Notes: generated from the letters alone by a model not told the origin. A stretch of DNA of 64,000 bases from Aquibacillus halophilus (GCF_009649745.1 NZ_WJNG01000006.1:62001-126000); one strand, 5' to 3'; positions 43,544 through 54,066 are shown, counted from the stretch's first letter. Numbers and translations are program-made.

Positions 43544-45064
43544 ATGAAATATGAAGCACCAAACCAACCTGGATCGATAGTTCAGTTTAAAAAAAGGTAT
43601 GATAATTTTATTGGTGGCGAATGGAGACGTCCTGTTAAAGGCCGCTATTTTGATAATGTTAGCCCAGTAACCGGACAGGTCTTTTGTGAGATTGCTAGAT
43701 CTTCAGAAGAGGACGTTGAGCTTGCTCTTGATGCCGCACATGAAGCGAAAATTGCCTGGGGGAAAACCTCACCTGCAGAAAGGGCAAATATCCTAAATAA
43801 GATCGCTGATCGTATGGAGGAGAACTTAGAACTACTGGCTGTGGCAGAAACATGGGACAACGGTAAAGCTGTTCGTGAAACATTGGCAGCTGACATTCCG
43901 CTAGCGATTGATCATTTTCGTTATTTCGCAGGTGCAATTCGTGCGCAAGAAGGAAGTTTGAGCCAATTGGATGACGATACCGTTGCTTATCATTTCCATG
44001 AACCATTAGGGGTTGTTGGCCAAATTATTCCTTGGAATTTCCCAATACTAATGGCTACCTGGAAATTAGCTCCTGCTTTGGCTGCTGGAAACGCTGTTAT
44101 TCTTAAACCAGCTGAGCAAACTCCTGCTTCGATACATGTATTAACGGAGTTAATCGCAGACCTACTTCCTAAGGGAGTTTTAAATATTGTGAATGGATTT
44201 GGTTTGGAAGCAGGTAAACCATTAGCATCAAGTAGTCGAATCGATAAAATTGCATTTACCGGCGAAACAACAACGGGACGCTTAATAATGCAATATGCTT
44301 CTGAAAATATCATTCCAGTAACTTTGGAGCTTGGTGGTAAATCACCAAATATTATTTTCAAAGATGTGATGGATAAGGATGATGCATTTTTAGATAAAGC
44401 AATCGAAGGATTTGTCATGTTTGCTTTGAATCAAGGGGAAGTATGTACATGCCCATCCCGTGCCTTGATTGATGAGTCCATTTATGATGAATTTATGGAA
44501 AGAGCAATTCAACGAGTTGAGCAAATTAAAATTGGCAATCCACTTGATACAGATACGATGATGGGTGCCCAGGCTTCAATGGAACAAATGGAAAAAATCA
44601 TGTCTTACTTAGATATTGGAAAGCAAGAAGGTGCTGAAGTTTTAATTGGTGGTGAAAGAAACGCGCTGGAAGGTGAGCTTGCGGACGGATATTATATTAA
44701 GCCTACCATTTTCAAAGGTACCAATGATATGAGGGTTTTCCAAGAAGAAATTTTTGGACCAGTTCTTTCGGTAACTACGTTTAAAGATGATCAAGATGCA
44801 CTTGCTATCGCTAATGATACTCTTTATGGACTTGGAGCAGGTGTATGGTCAAGAAATATTCATACTGCTTACCGGTTTGGCCGTGAAATAGAGGCTGGAA
44901 GAGTTTGGACCAACTGTTATCATGCTTATCCTGCACATGCAGCATTTGGTGGTTATAAGAAGTCTGGTATTGGTCGAGAGAATCATCTAATGATGCTTTC
45001 TCACTATCAACAAACTAAGAATTTACTAGTAAGTTACAGTACCGAACCTTTAGGTTTTTTCTAA
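43544..45064 (+). CDS. NAD-dependent aldehyde dehydrogenase (AcoD/AldA-like)
   Basis: A 506-residue ALDH oxidising an aldehyde (acetaldehyde-type) to its acid with NAD+. Cofactor motif [20 protein letters not shown], active-site Glu in [13 protein letters not shown], and nucleophile Cys301 in [22 protein letters not shown]. The DUF779 gene begins within 35 bases, the standard partner of this ALDH subgroup. A cre site suggests glucose repression. Confidence 0.93.
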   Translation: MKYEAPNQPGSIVQFKKRYDNFIGGEWRRPVKGRYFDNVSPVTGQVFCEIARSSEEDVELALDAAHEAKIAWGKTSPAERANILNKIADRMEENLELLAVAETWDNGKAVRETLAADIPLAIDHFRYFAGAIRAQEGSLSQLDDDTVAYHFHEPLGVVGQIIPWNFPILMATWKLAPALAAGNAVILKPAEQTPASIHVLTELIADLLPKGVLNIVNGFGLEAGKPLASSSRIDKIAFTGETTTGRLIMQYASENIIPVTLELGGKSPNIIFKDVMDKDDAFLDKAIEGFVMFALNQGEVCTCPSRALIDESIYDEFMERAIQRVEQIKIGNPLDTDTMMGAQASMEQMEKIMSYLDIGKQEGAEVLIGGERNALEGELADGYYIKPTIFKGTNDMRVFQEEIFGPVLSVTTFKDDQDALAIANDTLYGLGAGVWSRNIHTAYRFGREIEAGRVWTNCYHAYPAHAAFGGYKKSGIGRENHLMMLSHYQQTKNLLVSYSTEPLGFF

Positions 45065-45096
45065 AGAATTAGATGCTTAGAGAAAGGTTGTGTGAG

Positions 45097-45459
45097 ATGG
45101 TTGAAAAAGTAACCGTAACTGAGGAGGCTGTTCAATTAATCGAACACTTGAAACAGATGCATGGTCCACTTATGTTCCATCAATCAGGAGGGTGCTGTGA
45201 TGGGAGTTCACCGATGTGTTACCCAAGAAATGAATTTAGAGTCGGGAATTCAGATGTGTTACTTGGGGAGATTTGCGATACGCCATTTTATATATCTAAG
45301 GACCAGTATAACTACTGGAAGCATACCCAATTAATAATTGATGTTGTCGCTGGTCGTGGAGGTATGTTTTCATTGGAGGGACCTGAAGGTAAAAGATTCT
45401 TAACAAGATCGCGACTGTTCAGTGAAGAAGAAAGAAAACGCTTAGATATAATTAAATAG
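45097..45459 (+). CDS. DUF779 protein, aldehyde dehydrogenase partner
   Basis: A 120-residue protein. The start is the ATG at 45097; an earlier in-frame ATG at 45073 lacks an RBS, though AAAGG at 45083 makes only a modest one for 45097. Hallmarks of DUF779: FHQSGGCCDGSSPMCYP and the IDVVAGRGGMFSLEGPEGKRF end. It almost always follows an AcoD-type aldehyde dehydrogenase, as here; its job is unknown, with the paired Cys suggesting metal or redox function. Confidence 0.88.
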   Translation: MVEKVTVTEEAVQLIEHLKQMHGPLMFHQSGGCCDGSSPMCYPRNEFRVGNSDVLLGEICDTPFYISKDQYNYWKHTQLIIDVVAGRGGMFSLEGPEGKRFLTRSRLFSEEERKRLDIIK

Positions 45460-45469
45460 AAGATATGGA

Positions 45470-45503
45470 AGAGTCAATTTTAACTAAAATTGGCTCTTTT
45501 TAT
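45470..45503 (+). terminator. Terminator of the ald-DUF779 operon
   Basis: AGAGTCAATTTTA/AAATTGGCTCT stem followed by TTTTT. Confidence 0.8.
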
Positions 45504-45632
45504 TATGAACAGAATTTTTTCGAATTTCTCTACTATGACATCTTTTTTGTCAAGTAATCTGGTAAAATCATAATAACTATCTATGTCTGGTAAAATTTGC
45601 AAAAGGTACAATGTGTGGAGGAGATGGACTAT

Positions 45633-47558
45633 ATGCTTGGAAGGAAAACCATTTTCACACTTAGAACTATCCTATTCATATTAATAATTGGGATAGGGGT
45701 AGGAGGCTTTTTCTTATTTGATTCACCTAATGAAGAGGTATTGAATACATCCGATGACATTCAGGAACAAGAACCAATTGATACTTCTGATGAAAAAGAA
45801 GAAGAAACAACTATTGAGTCTCCGGTTTATAAAGACCCTGATGCTTCGATAGAAGATCGTGTGACAGATTTATTATCTCAAATGAGTTTAGATGAAAAAA
45901 TTGGACAAATGGTACAACCGGAAAAATACAATGTTACACCAAACGACGTAAGACAATTTGGAATTGGGTCGATATTGAGTGGTGGAGGCGCCGTACCTGA
46001 TGAAAATACACCAGAGGGTTGGGCTGATATGGTTGATGAGTATCAACTAGAAGCTTTAGACACACGATTGCAAATTCCAATTATTTACGGAATTGATGCG
46101 GTACATGGCCATAACAATGTAAAGGACGCTACAATTTTTCCACATAATATTGGTTTGGGTGCAGCAAATGATGTGGATTTAATGAAGCAAATAGGCGAAG
46201 TTACCGCAAAAGAAGTACGTTCAACAGGCATTAGTTATACATTTGCCCCTTGTCTTTGTTCGCCTCAGAATATTCGATGGGGAAGAACGTATGAAGGATA
46301 TAGTGAGCAACCCGAAATGGTTGGTAAACTAGGATCAGCGATAGTAGAAGGTTTACAAGGATTGCCGGATGAACAAGATTTCTTAAAAGAGGAACATGTT
46401 GCAGCAAGTATTAAACACTTTGTAGGTGACGGGCTAACCTATAATGGCATTGATCAAGGAGATGTTAGCGAATATTCAGAGGAAGAATTAGAAAAACATA
46501 TCGAGCCATTTGATGAAGCAATTCAAGCAGGAGCAAGAACAGTAATGATTTCCTTTAGCAGCATCAACGGATTAAAAACCCATGGGGATTACCATCTAAT
46601 CACCGAAGTGTTAAAGGGTGATCTAGAATTTACTGGTTTTGTTATTTCTGACTATAACGGAGCACAGCAAATCGTACCAGATGATTTTGAGGAATCAATT
46701 AAACAAAGTATAAATGCAGGAATTGACCTGTTTATGATTCCAACCGACTGGCAGGAGTTTATAACTACTACCAAACAATTGGTAGAGGATGAAGAGGTCT
46801 CAATTGAACGAATCGATGATGCAGTTACACGAATTTTACGGGTCAAATTTGAGAACGGTTTGTTTGAACAACCGTTGGCAAATCGAGCGCTGGTTGCCGA
46901 AGGGGTTGGTTCAGACGAACATCGTGCGCTTGCCCGCGATGCAGTGAGAAAATCACAGGTTCTATTGAAAAATGACAATGACATACTTCCCTTAGCTAAG
47001 GATAATTCAGATATTGTTGTGGTAGGAAGAAAAGCGGCTAATATCGGATTTCAGTCTGGTGGTTGGACAATGGAGTGGCAAGGCTCACCAGAACCAGATC
47101 TTACGGAAGGTACTACAATTTTGGCTGGGATTGAAGAGGTCGCTGGTCCTAATAGTTCTATTTCCTTTAGCACAGATGGTGAAGAGGTGAGTGGACATGA
47201 TGTTGCCATTATTGTTGTTGGCGAAGAACCTTATGCAGAGTTTGAAGGTGACAGTGAAGATTTACGTTTAAGCGATGAAGATATCTCTTTACTAGAAACT
47301 GTAAAGGAATCAGGGACACCAATGGTTGTTTTATTACTATCTGGGCGTCCGATGATTGTGACAGAAGAGATAGACAAGTGGGATGCATTTGTCGCTTCAT
47401 GGTTGCCTGGTAGTGAAGGAGCGGGAATTGCAGATGTCCTGTTTGGAGAGCATCCTTTTACTGGGAAATTATCCTATACTTGGCCGAAAAATATCAATCA
47501 GGTCAATAACCATGATAAATCTAATCCGCTATTTCCTATCGGCTATGGATTGGAGTAG
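45633..47558 (+). CDS. Membrane-anchored GH3 family beta-glycosidase
   Basis: The start is the ATG at 45633, 9 bases after GGAGGAG; two earlier in-frame codons sit on or before this RBS. The 641-residue product has an N-terminal membrane anchor (about 9-30), an acidic linker, then the GH3 (beta/alpha)8 domain with IIYGIDAVHGHNNV, KHFVGDG and the nucleophile Asp340 in VISDYNG, and the C-terminal GH3_C domain (LLKNDNDILPLAK to FPIGYGL). It probably splits beta-glucosides or cello-oligosaccharides outside the cell. The lost GH94 gene at 38.5 kb would have used the same type of sugars. Confidence 0.92.
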   Translation: MLGRKTIFTLRTILFILIIGIGVGGFFLFDSPNEEVLNTSDDIQEQEPIDTSDEKEEETTIESPVYKDPDASIEDRVTDLLSQMSLDEKIGQMVQPEKYNVTPNDVRQFGIGSILSGGGAVPDENTPEGWADMVDEYQLEALDTRLQIPIIYGIDAVHGHNNVKDATIFPHNIGLGAANDVDLMKQIGEVTAKEVRSTGISYTFAPCLCSPQNIRWGRTYEGYSEQPEMVGKLGSAIVEGLQGLPDEQDFLKEEHVAASIKHFVGDGLTYNGIDQGDVSEYSEEELEKHIEPFDEAIQAGARTVMISFSSINGLKTHGDYHLITEVLKGDLEFTGFVISDYNGAQQIVPDDFEESIKQSINAGIDLFMIPTDWQEFITTTKQLVEDEEVSIERIDDAVTRILRVKFENGLFEQPLANRALVAEGVGSDEHRALARDAVRKSQVLLKNDNDILPLAKDNSDIVVVGRKAANIGFQSGGWTMEWQGSPEPDLTEGTTILAGIEEVAGPNSSISFSTDGEEVSGHDVAIIVVGEEPYAEFEGDSEDLRLSDEDISLLETVKESGTPMVVLLLSGRPMIVTEEIDKWDAFVASWLPGSEGAGIADVLFGEHPFTGKLSYTWPKNINQVNNHDKSNPLFPIGYGLE

Positions 47559-47665
47559 TAAAGGATCGAGTGTTATTACTATGCCCGGAAAGCGAAATTC
47601 TTTAAAAATTCTATTTCGTTTAATACAATAGAATTAAGAATTCAATTGTATAGGGAGGAAAAGTT

Positions 47666-47830
47666 ATGCTTGATTCACTGAAAAAGCTATTCAGCCCTAA
47701 GAAGTGTTATGTATGTAACAGTAAAGTAGTAAAGCCTCAACCATACTTGGACGATAAAGGCAATAAAGTTCTTGTTTGTTATAAATGTGTTCCTTACGCT
47801 GAAAGGCGAGCGCTTCGAAAAATGAATTAA
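47666..47830 (+). CDS. Small zinc-ribbon-like protein (54 aa)
   Basis: ATG with GGGAGGAA 5 bases upstream; 54 residues with two CxxC pairs (KKCYVCNSKV and LVCYKCVPYA) 22 residues apart, a zinc-ribbon layout, and a basic end (RRALRKMN). It follows the GH3 gene by 107 bases. I do not recognise a named family. The N-terminus SLKKLFSP looks like a short amphipathic helix. Confidence 0.6.
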   Translation: MLDSLKKLFSPKKCYVCNSKVVKPQPYLDDKGNKVLVCYKCVPYAERRALRKMN

Positions 47831-47882
47831 CCTTTTTGTATAGTTTATTGCTATTGATAAAATTACGTCGTAGCGTAGCTAC

Positions 47883-48055
47883 TAGTTGATTTCCGCTTCG
47901 GGCAGTCGCTTTCCGCGGGCAACGCCTCAACTTCCTCGGAAGGAAAGCACTTCCTCCGGGATTTTCAGCCGTCGCTTTTCCCGCTGGAGTCGACTGCCCT
48001 ACGCTTCAATCAGCATCTTAATAGAACAATAATGAAAAAAAGATGGATATAGCGG
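47883..48055. repeat. Dispersed GC-rich repeat, module 1, copy C
   Basis: Homologous to 19463-19665 and 28968-29141, with GGGCAGTCGCTTTCCGCGGG and GGAGTCGACTGCCC at its ends. Non-coding. Confidence 0.8.
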
Positions 48056-48171
48056 AAAACTTACCTAAGTGTAGTTCCACATCTTAGAATAGCTTTGTGT
48101 TCAAGAAGATAAAAATCCTTTTCACATTTAGTCATGGGTTTTATTCTTCAATAAACAGAACACTAACAGCG

Positions 48172-48345
48172 TAGGCAAAAAACGTAGACTCCTCGAAAAT
48201 GAAGTTCAATTTTCTGGGATCAGCAAATGTTTTTCGATGGGACGAGTAATCGCAGTCCCACGAGTCCGAAGACCCTGCAGTAGCGGTTTTCTACGAGGAG
48301 GCTAAGGCCGTGCCACGGAAAGCGAAGTTTTTTGCCGAAGCGATT
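48172..48345. repeat. Dispersed repeat, module 2, copy C
   Basis: Starts GTAGGCAAAAAACGTAGACTCC and ends GAAGTTTTTTGCCGAAGCG, the ends being complementary (GGCAAAAAAC / GTTTTTTGCC). Within it, 48222-48260 is the reverse complement of the extra segment found in module 1 copy A (19551-19587). Confidence 0.7.
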
Positions 48346-48447
48346 GTAGAAAGCGCATATAAATGATAAATAAATAGATATAAGTTACGACGCAATTTAT
48401 AGTTCTTGTGTTGTGCAACATCAATCTTTTATAAATCAGCCTAACTA

Positions 48448-48495
48448 CAACAAAACAATCCCACCTAAATTAATAGGTGGGATTGTTTTGTTGTA
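48448..48495 (-). terminator. Terminator of the PEP carboxylase gene
   Basis: 20-base perfect arms (ACAACAAAACAATCCCACCT and complement) with an 8-base loop. Confidence 0.9.
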
Positions 48496-48498
48496 AAA

Positions 48499-51267
48499 TC
48501 AACCAGTGTTACGTAAACCAGCTGCAATACCATTGATAGTAAGCAGAACTTCTGTTAACAATTCATCCGCATTTTCATCATTTTCAGATAGTTTGCGGAG
48601 CTCTGAGATTAGCTCAACCTGGAATAAGTTCAACGGATCAACAAAAGGATTACGAAGTCTCACTGACTCTTTAATAGCTGGCTTATGATCTAACAATTCA
48701 GATTGGCCAGTTATTTTTAAAACAATGTCTTTCGTGAGATGGTACTCTTCTGTGATTTGACCAAATATTCGTTTTTGAATTGATTCATCTTTTACCATTT
48801 TTGTGTACTCCTTGGCAGTAGCCAAGTCAGCTTTTGTTAAAGCCATTTGTAAATTGTTAATCGTTGATTGGAAGAAAGGCCATGTTTCATACATATCTTG
48901 AAATAGCTTCCAGTCTCCTCCGTGTTGATCAACAAATTTTTGTAAGCCTGTTCCAGCTGCGAACCATGCAGGTAGCAACTGTCTACTTTGTGTCCAAGCA
49001 AAAACCCATGGAATTGCACGTAAATCTTCAAATCTACTACTGCCTTTACGACTCATAGGTCTAGAGCCAATGTTTAAATCGCCAAGCTCATGTAGAGGTG
49101 TAGCTTGATTAAAGTAAGTTAAAAAGCCAGGATCTTTAAAGATAAGTGATTGGTATTTTTCTAATGCATAGTTGGATACCTCACTCATTGCTGCCTCTGC
49201 TTCAGTTGATGGTTGTATCTTCGTAGCAGACTCCTCTTCCTGCGTAATACCCATAATTGCTGTTATCATAGTTGTCGTTGCTTGCTCCAAACTACGATAA
49301 GCGATGTCGGGTAACAGATATCTAGATGATAGTACTTCACCTTGCTCGGTAATTTTCACACCATCACCTAAGGTAACAGGTGGTTGAGATAGTAAGCTTG
49401 TATAGAGTGGACCACCGCCACGTCCTAATGAACCGCCACGGCCATGGAAGTACTTTAACTTAACACCGTAACCCGATGCGATATCATGAATTTTTTGTTG
49501 TGCTTTGTATAATTCCCAATTAGCTGTTAATGCTCCGCCATCTTTACTACTGTCTGAATAGCCAAGCATGATTTCTTGTAAATCTTTACGAGCAGTTAAA
49601 TGCCTACGATAAAGTGGTATTTCAAATAGTTTTTCTATCATATCTGGTCCGTTTTTCAAATCTTCTATTGTTTCTAGAAGTGGTGCAACGTGTAATTTAC
49701 TCTTAATCGTACCGTCTGCATAAACACGATATAGTCCAGTTTCTTTTGCTAGTACAAGAACTTCTAATATATCACTAACAGATCGAGTCATACTTATTAA
49801 ATATACTTCAATCGCACGTTCACCAAAGGTATCATGAGCTTTCTTAATCATACGGAACGTGTTCATTAATTCTTGAGTGTCTTCTGTAAATGTATCATAA
49901 ATAGATATCATCGGTCTTGGATCGTTAAGGACCTTTAATAATACCTCAATTTTGTCTTGTTCTGACAAGTTTGCATAGTCAGGTTCAATATTAACGGAAT
50001 GGAGCACTTCAGTAAGTGCAGATTCATGTTCACCACTATGGTTTCTAATATCTAGTGATGCTAAGTGGAACCCGAATAATTCAACTTGACGGATAACTTT
50101 TCTTAGTAATTTAATTGGGTTTTGCCCTGGATGATGATTTGCAATGCTATCTTGTATCATATATAGGTCAGCCAAAAGTTCCTCGGCAGTAAAGTAGCCT
50201 TTATCTGAATCTTCATTTGTTAACTCTAATTTTCTTAACATAATAGAAACTTTAGTTCTATATGGTTCATCTACCTTAAATAAAGCATCTGAATGTAATA
50301 ATTTCTTTTCATTTTCAATAGAAGTTAATAACTCATCACTGACATTAACTTGTTTCGCAGAGTGGCTTAATAATTGTCTTAGATTTGTTAAAGACTCTTT
50401 ATATTTTTTCAAGACTAGTTCTCTATGGGTTTTTAAAGTCTCCCAGGTTGTTGTAGCTTTGACGTTTGGATTACCATCACGATCTCCACCAATCCAAGAA
50501 CCAAAACGTAAAAAGGATGGCACTTGAAATCTCTGTTGGTATTTTTCATATAAAATATCCTCTAAATCTTGGTGAATCTTAGGTAAAACATCAAATAATA
50601 CTTTATCAAAATAATATAGACCGTTTGAGACTTCCTTCATAACGGAAGGTTTTTTCTCCCTAATCTCAGCTGTTTGCCAAAGTATCGTAATTTCGTTAGC
50701 AATTGTCTCGTCAATAACCTTCTTTTCATGTCGTGTATACGCATGATCCCAAGATTTTAGTAAGCCAGCAATTCGTTGGTGCATTTGCAAAATTGTCCTT
50801 CTTGTTGCTTCGGTTGGGTGAGCGGTAATAACTAGCTCTAAGGACAACGTTTCAAGTAACGTAGTAACCATTTCAGGTGTAACGTTATTTTCTAATAACT
50901 TATTTACACCGGCTTCTAGTGACCCCGGTTGGATAAGTGTTGTATCCTGTGCTTGGTATTCTCTACGGCGCCTGCTACGGTAATTTTGTTCTGCAATATT
51001 AACTAAGTGTAGATATACAGAAAAAGCTCTAATTACGTTCTGTCTCAGTGGAGGCTCGACTAAATCTATTTCAGCTTTAATCTGCTTGTAAGCAGCAGGG
51101 TCATTTGACTCTCTGATCGTTTGTGAAAGTACTCGTATCTTTTTAACTTTTTCTACTAGGACTTCTCCGACTTGTTCTAGTAAAACGCTATCTAAAAGTT
51201 GTTCTAAGTATTCCATATCTCTATGGAGTGATAAATTCGGATTTGTTTCTTCTATTTTTGTATCCAT
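48499..51267 (-). CDS. ppc: Phosphoenolpyruvate carboxylase
   Basis: A 922-residue PEPC making oxaloacetate from PEP and bicarbonate, an anaplerotic step. The active-site His is His150 in VITAHPTEATRRT; FHGRGGSLGRGGGP and the lysine-containing GYSDSSKDGG are conserved, as is the C-terminal end AAGLRNTG. RBS AAAGGATG. Full length. It stands alone; many Bacillus species use pyruvate carboxylase instead, so PEPC here is an extra or alternative route to feed the TCA cycle. Confidence 0.95.
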   Translation of the reverse strand: MDTKIEETNPNLSLHRDMEYLEQLLDSVLLEQVGEVLVEKVKKIRVLSQTIRESNDPAAYKQIKAEIDLVEPPLRQNVIRAFSVYLHLVNIAEQNYRSRRRREYQAQDTTLIQPGSLEAGVNKLLENNVTPEMVTTLLETLSLELVITAHPTEATRRTILQMHQRIAGLLKSWDHAYTRHEKKVIDETIANEITILWQTAEIREKKPSVMKEVSNGLYYFDKVLFDVLPKIHQDLEDILYEKYQQRFQVPSFLRFGSWIGGDRDGNPNVKATTTWETLKTHRELVLKKYKESLTNLRQLLSHSAKQVNVSDELLTSIENEKKLLHSDALFKVDEPYRTKVSIMLRKLELTNEDSDKGYFTAEELLADLYMIQDSIANHHPGQNPIKLLRKVIRQVELFGFHLASLDIRNHSGEHESALTEVLHSVNIEPDYANLSEQDKIEVLLKVLNDPRPMISIYDTFTEDTQELMNTFRMIKKAHDTFGERAIEVYLISMTRSVSDILEVLVLAKETGLYRVYADGTIKSKLHVAPLLETIEDLKNGPDMIEKLFEIPLYRRHLTARKDLQEIMLGYSDSSKDGGALTANWELYKAQQKIHDIASGYGVKLKYFHGRGGSLGRGGGPLYTSLLSQPPVTLGDGVKITEQGEVLSSRYLLPDIAYRSLEQATTTMITAIMGITQEEESATKIQPSTEAEAAMSEVSNYALEKYQSLIFKDPGFLTYFNQATPLHELGDLNIGSRPMSRKGSSRFEDLRAIPWVFAWTQSRQLLPAWFAAGTGLQKFVDQHGGDWKLFQDMYETWPFFQSTINNLQMALTKADLATAKEYTKMVKDESIQKRIFGQITEEYHLTKDIVLKITGQSELLDHKPAIKESVRLRNPFVDPLNLFQVELISELRKLSENDENADELLTEVLLTINGIAAGLRNTG

Positions 51268-51653
51268 TTAAGTAACATCCTTTCAAATTCCCTATTAATA
51301 TAGATTTGATGATTGAAGTTCTTTTAATGCTATTGAGCGGAGTATTTGGGGTATTCATTTTCAGATTTTTCTAGACACTTAAATCCATTTTAACACGTTT
51401 ATTTGCTTTTTGCTTCAAATCATCACTTTTTTGTATGGGTTTTGGTTCATTAATACCAAAAAGAGATCAGTGATAACCGTAAAAAATTTGAACGTATTTC
51501 TAAAAACTTGATTGAATAGTCTAATTGTTTTGGAAAGATTTATATTCAAATTTATTATATTGCGAAGTGTACACAATTTGATTACATTTATCTTAATAGT
51601 GTTATTTTTAATCGGAAATTTATTCCTTTGAAATAATGAAATGAGATGAGCGA
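51268..51653. other. Divergent intergenic region of ppc and an MFS gene
   Basis: AT-rich; no gene seen. The minus-strand ORF at 51415-51660 has no RBS and low-complexity composition. The region should hold both promoters; no clear operator was found. Confidence 0.3.
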
Positions 51654-52847
51654 ATGCCAAAAAATATTTGGTTACTGATTATAGGAACTGCAATTAGTAT
51701 CACAGCGGCCTCTTTTGTTTGGCCGCTAAATGCCATCTACATGCATGATGAGCTTGGTAAATCGTTGACCTTTGCAGGTATGATCCTAATGTTTATTCAA
51801 GCATTTGGTGTTATTGGAAATTTAATAGGAGGAGTTTTGTTTGATAAACTAGGTGGATTTAAAACAATCATGAGTGGGGCTACAATTACCATGGTGGCAG
51901 CCTGCTTGCTAGCTATTTTTAATACAATTGTTCCTTACGCTATTCTTTTAATGATCATCGGATTGGGTTCAGGAATAATTATGCCAGCTGTATATGCAAT
52001 GGCTAGCTCTGTATGGCCTGAAGGTGGGAGGAGGGCATTCAATTCTATTTATGTAGCCCAAAACTTTGGTGTTGCACTTGGTTCGTCAATTGGTGGTTTT
52101 ATTGCTGCTTTTTCTTTTTCCTATATTTTTATTGCTAATGCACTTTTATTCATTGTCTTTTTTTCGTTCGCATTTATTACATATAAATCGATGAGTGGTG
52201 CTAGTGACCCTCAGGCTTATACGAGTGTATTCGAACAAAAAAGAACAATTAAAGATAAAACAGCTTTTCGAGCTTTGCTTCTATTAAGTGGGGGCTTTCT
52301 AATTTGCTGGATTGGTTATGTTCAGTGGCAATCGACTATTGCTCCTTATACTCAAGAACTTGGAATTTCACTCAGTAAGTACAGTCTGTTATGGACTATA
52401 AATGGAGCTTTGATAGTATTAGGACAGCCGTTGTTAAAATTAATAACGACGAGAATCCAGGATCCCAAAAAGCAAATATATTTAGGAAACACCATCTTTA
52501 TCATTTCTTTTATCGTTTTACTGTTTGCTGATTCATTTTCGGTTTTCGCTCTAGCGATGATTATTCTGACAATCGGAGAGATGCTCGTTTGGCCCGCAGT
52601 ACCAACACTTGCGAACAACCTTGCTCCTAAGGGGAGGATAGGTTTTTATCAAGGGATTATTAATAGTGTTGGCACTGCTGGTCGGATGATTGGCCCTGTA
52701 TTAGGTGGTATTATTGTCGATAATTATGCCATTCATTTCTTATTCTATTTCTTGCTATTCCTTTACCTTATTCCTTATATTACTACATTTATTTATGATA
52801 GAAGAGTTGTTGATAAGTACGAGGAAAAACAAGGCACAGAGGTTTAA
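51654..52847 (+). CDS. MFS transporter
   Basis: A 397-residue twelve-helix MFS protein. The motif A loop reads GGVLFDKLGGFKTIMSGA, and NSIYVAQNFGVALGSSIGGF is the motif C-like helix. It is close to multidrug-type exporters of Bacillaceae; substrate unknown. The RBS is weak (TGAGATGAG). Single-gene unit. Confidence 0.87.
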   Translation: MPKNIWLLIIGTAISITAASFVWPLNAIYMHDELGKSLTFAGMILMFIQAFGVIGNLIGGVLFDKLGGFKTIMSGATITMVAACLLAIFNTIVPYAILLMIIGLGSGIIMPAVYAMASSVWPEGGRRAFNSIYVAQNFGVALGSSIGGFIAAFSFSYIFIANALLFIVFFSFAFITYKSMSGASDPQAYTSVFEQKRTIKDKTAFRALLLLSGGFLICWIGYVQWQSTIAPYTQELGISLSKYSLLWTINGALIVLGQPLLKLITTRIQDPKKQIYLGNTIFIISFIVLLFADSFSVFALAMIILTIGEMLVWPAVPTLANNLAPKGRIGFYQGIINSVGTAGRMIGPVLGGIIVDNYAIHFLFYFLLFLYLIPYITTFIYDRRVVDKYEEKQGTEV

Positions 52848-53111
52848 TTCGCGATTACGTTCAATAGGGAATTGCTAGTACCTGTTTACTTTTTAGTAAT
52901 CGTTTCCGTGATAGGTTTAACAATTACTTTCCCATTTTTAAAAAGTAAAAATCTTAATTTCTAGGTTTTAGCCTTCCTTCTATAGTGAAAATATAATATA
53001 TCTTTGTTTTTGTAATTATGAGTTATTCAATAATAAATAGTAGTCATTTATTTAGCATAACAATCTCAAAAAAGTAAAAACTAAGATAACATTCATAGGA
53101 GGTTATAGAAC

Positions 53112-53264
53112 ATGGTTAAAAAAGAAAAGCAAGAACAGGATAAGTATTTTGACCACTATGCTGATCCAAAGAAACCTAAAGAAACTGCAAATGCAGAGGA
53201 ACTAGCAAAATTTTATAATAATAACAATACAATCCCGATTGATGTGTCTAAATTCGATAAGTAG
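53112..53264 (+). CDS. Small hydrophilic protein (50 aa), unknown
   Basis: ATG with AGGAGG (53097-53102) 9 bases upstream. The 50-residue product is highly charged, without Cys or membrane helix (KKEKQEQDKYFDHYADPKK, then KFYNNNNTIPIDVS). I recognise no family. The strong RBS and open frame support a real gene; small proteins like this occur in sporulating bacilli. Confidence 0.55.
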   Translation: MVKKEKQEQDKYFDHYADPKKPKETANAEELAKFYNNNNTIPIDVSKFDK

Positions 53265-53470
53265 TTTGTCCAATAGTGAAGTGGATACCGTTCGTTCTTG
53301 GAAAATGGGACAGAACAAGTTACTCATTACTTGATTCTGTTCTTTTTCATTGCACGATATTAGATTTAGGACTCTGTGGTAAGCTGATTGTTAACTATTG
53401 CCAACTTCTCCCCGAAATCACTTCGAAAGAGCTTGCGATTTCGTTCTTGACCAAAAAACTCAGACAGTAT

Positions 53471-54001
53471 TTAAAATAAATTCAGAACAAGTTTTATTAT
53501 TTCTTTTTTTTGCTTTACTTTTTCAATTTGATAAGTAGTTTTTATTCGGTAAGCAATTTCAGGGGGATGCCCATTGTATGTCAGTTCTTTCATCATAGCT
53601 ATGTAGAGCTCATTAAAGGTTTTATCTGTTTTTGATTCAAGTGTATCGGCATTGTTTTTGTATTTATTATACAAGTAAAGGAAAGAAGTGTTTTCATTAT
53701 AACTTTGATTTCGTTTAATTTCTTCTTTAGCATTTTTTATTAGTTGTTCCACATTTTTGATTGTTTGGATTCGCAGATTTTCAAACTTAGGTATGTATTC
53801 CTGCTCTATTTCATTTATTGTTTTATAAGAATTGGGGACTGAATGATTGTTTTTTTGATTAACCCCTTGTGTACCCATCTCGTGGACACTGAAAGCATAT
53901 AATGGTTTACCTTTAACCTCACTCTGAATTAGAAGATTAAAAGAGTATGATAGTCCACTTACTACTATTATAAAACTAAGTAATCTGTAGTGAAATTTCA
54001 T
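53471..54001 (-). CDS. Hypothetical secreted or membrane-anchored protein
   Basis: A 176-residue protein starting at the ATG at 54001, with GGGGGA as RBS (the TTG at 54013 overlaps it). Residues 1-25 form a signal peptide or anchor (LLSFIIVVSGLSYSFNLLI). The rest is helical and charged, with KIENLR-like coiled-coil stretches around residues 65-100, and no Cys. I do not recognise a family. Confidence 0.65.
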   Translation of the reverse strand: MKFHYRLLSFIIVVSGLSYSFNLLIQSEVKGKPLYAFSVHEMGTQGVNQKNNHSVPNSYKTINEIEQEYIPKFENLRIQTIKNVEQLIKNAKEEIKRNQSYNENTSFLYLYNKYKNNADTLESKTDKTFNELYIAMMKELTYNGHPPEIAYRIKTTYQIEKVKQKKEIIKLVLNLF

Positions 54002-54066
54002 AATTTCCCCCAACTGTTAAAACTATCAAGCTTTACTGTTTTAGCTATCTAACCTAACATTAGATG

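Noticed and set aside
43990-44418. 142-codon minus-strand ORF
   Set aside because: Antisense to the aldehyde dehydrogenase, no RBS.
47697-47930. Minus-strand ORF across the repeat
   Set aside because: Partly antisense to the zinc-ribbon gene and partly repeat; no RBS.
51415-51660. 81-codon minus-strand ORF between ppc and the MFS gene
   Set aside because: AT-rich Asn/Ile/Lys-type translation, no RBS, located in the promoter region.
53276-53479. 67-codon plus-strand ORF
   Set aside because: No RBS, starts within the tail region of the preceding gene, and composition is not protein-like.
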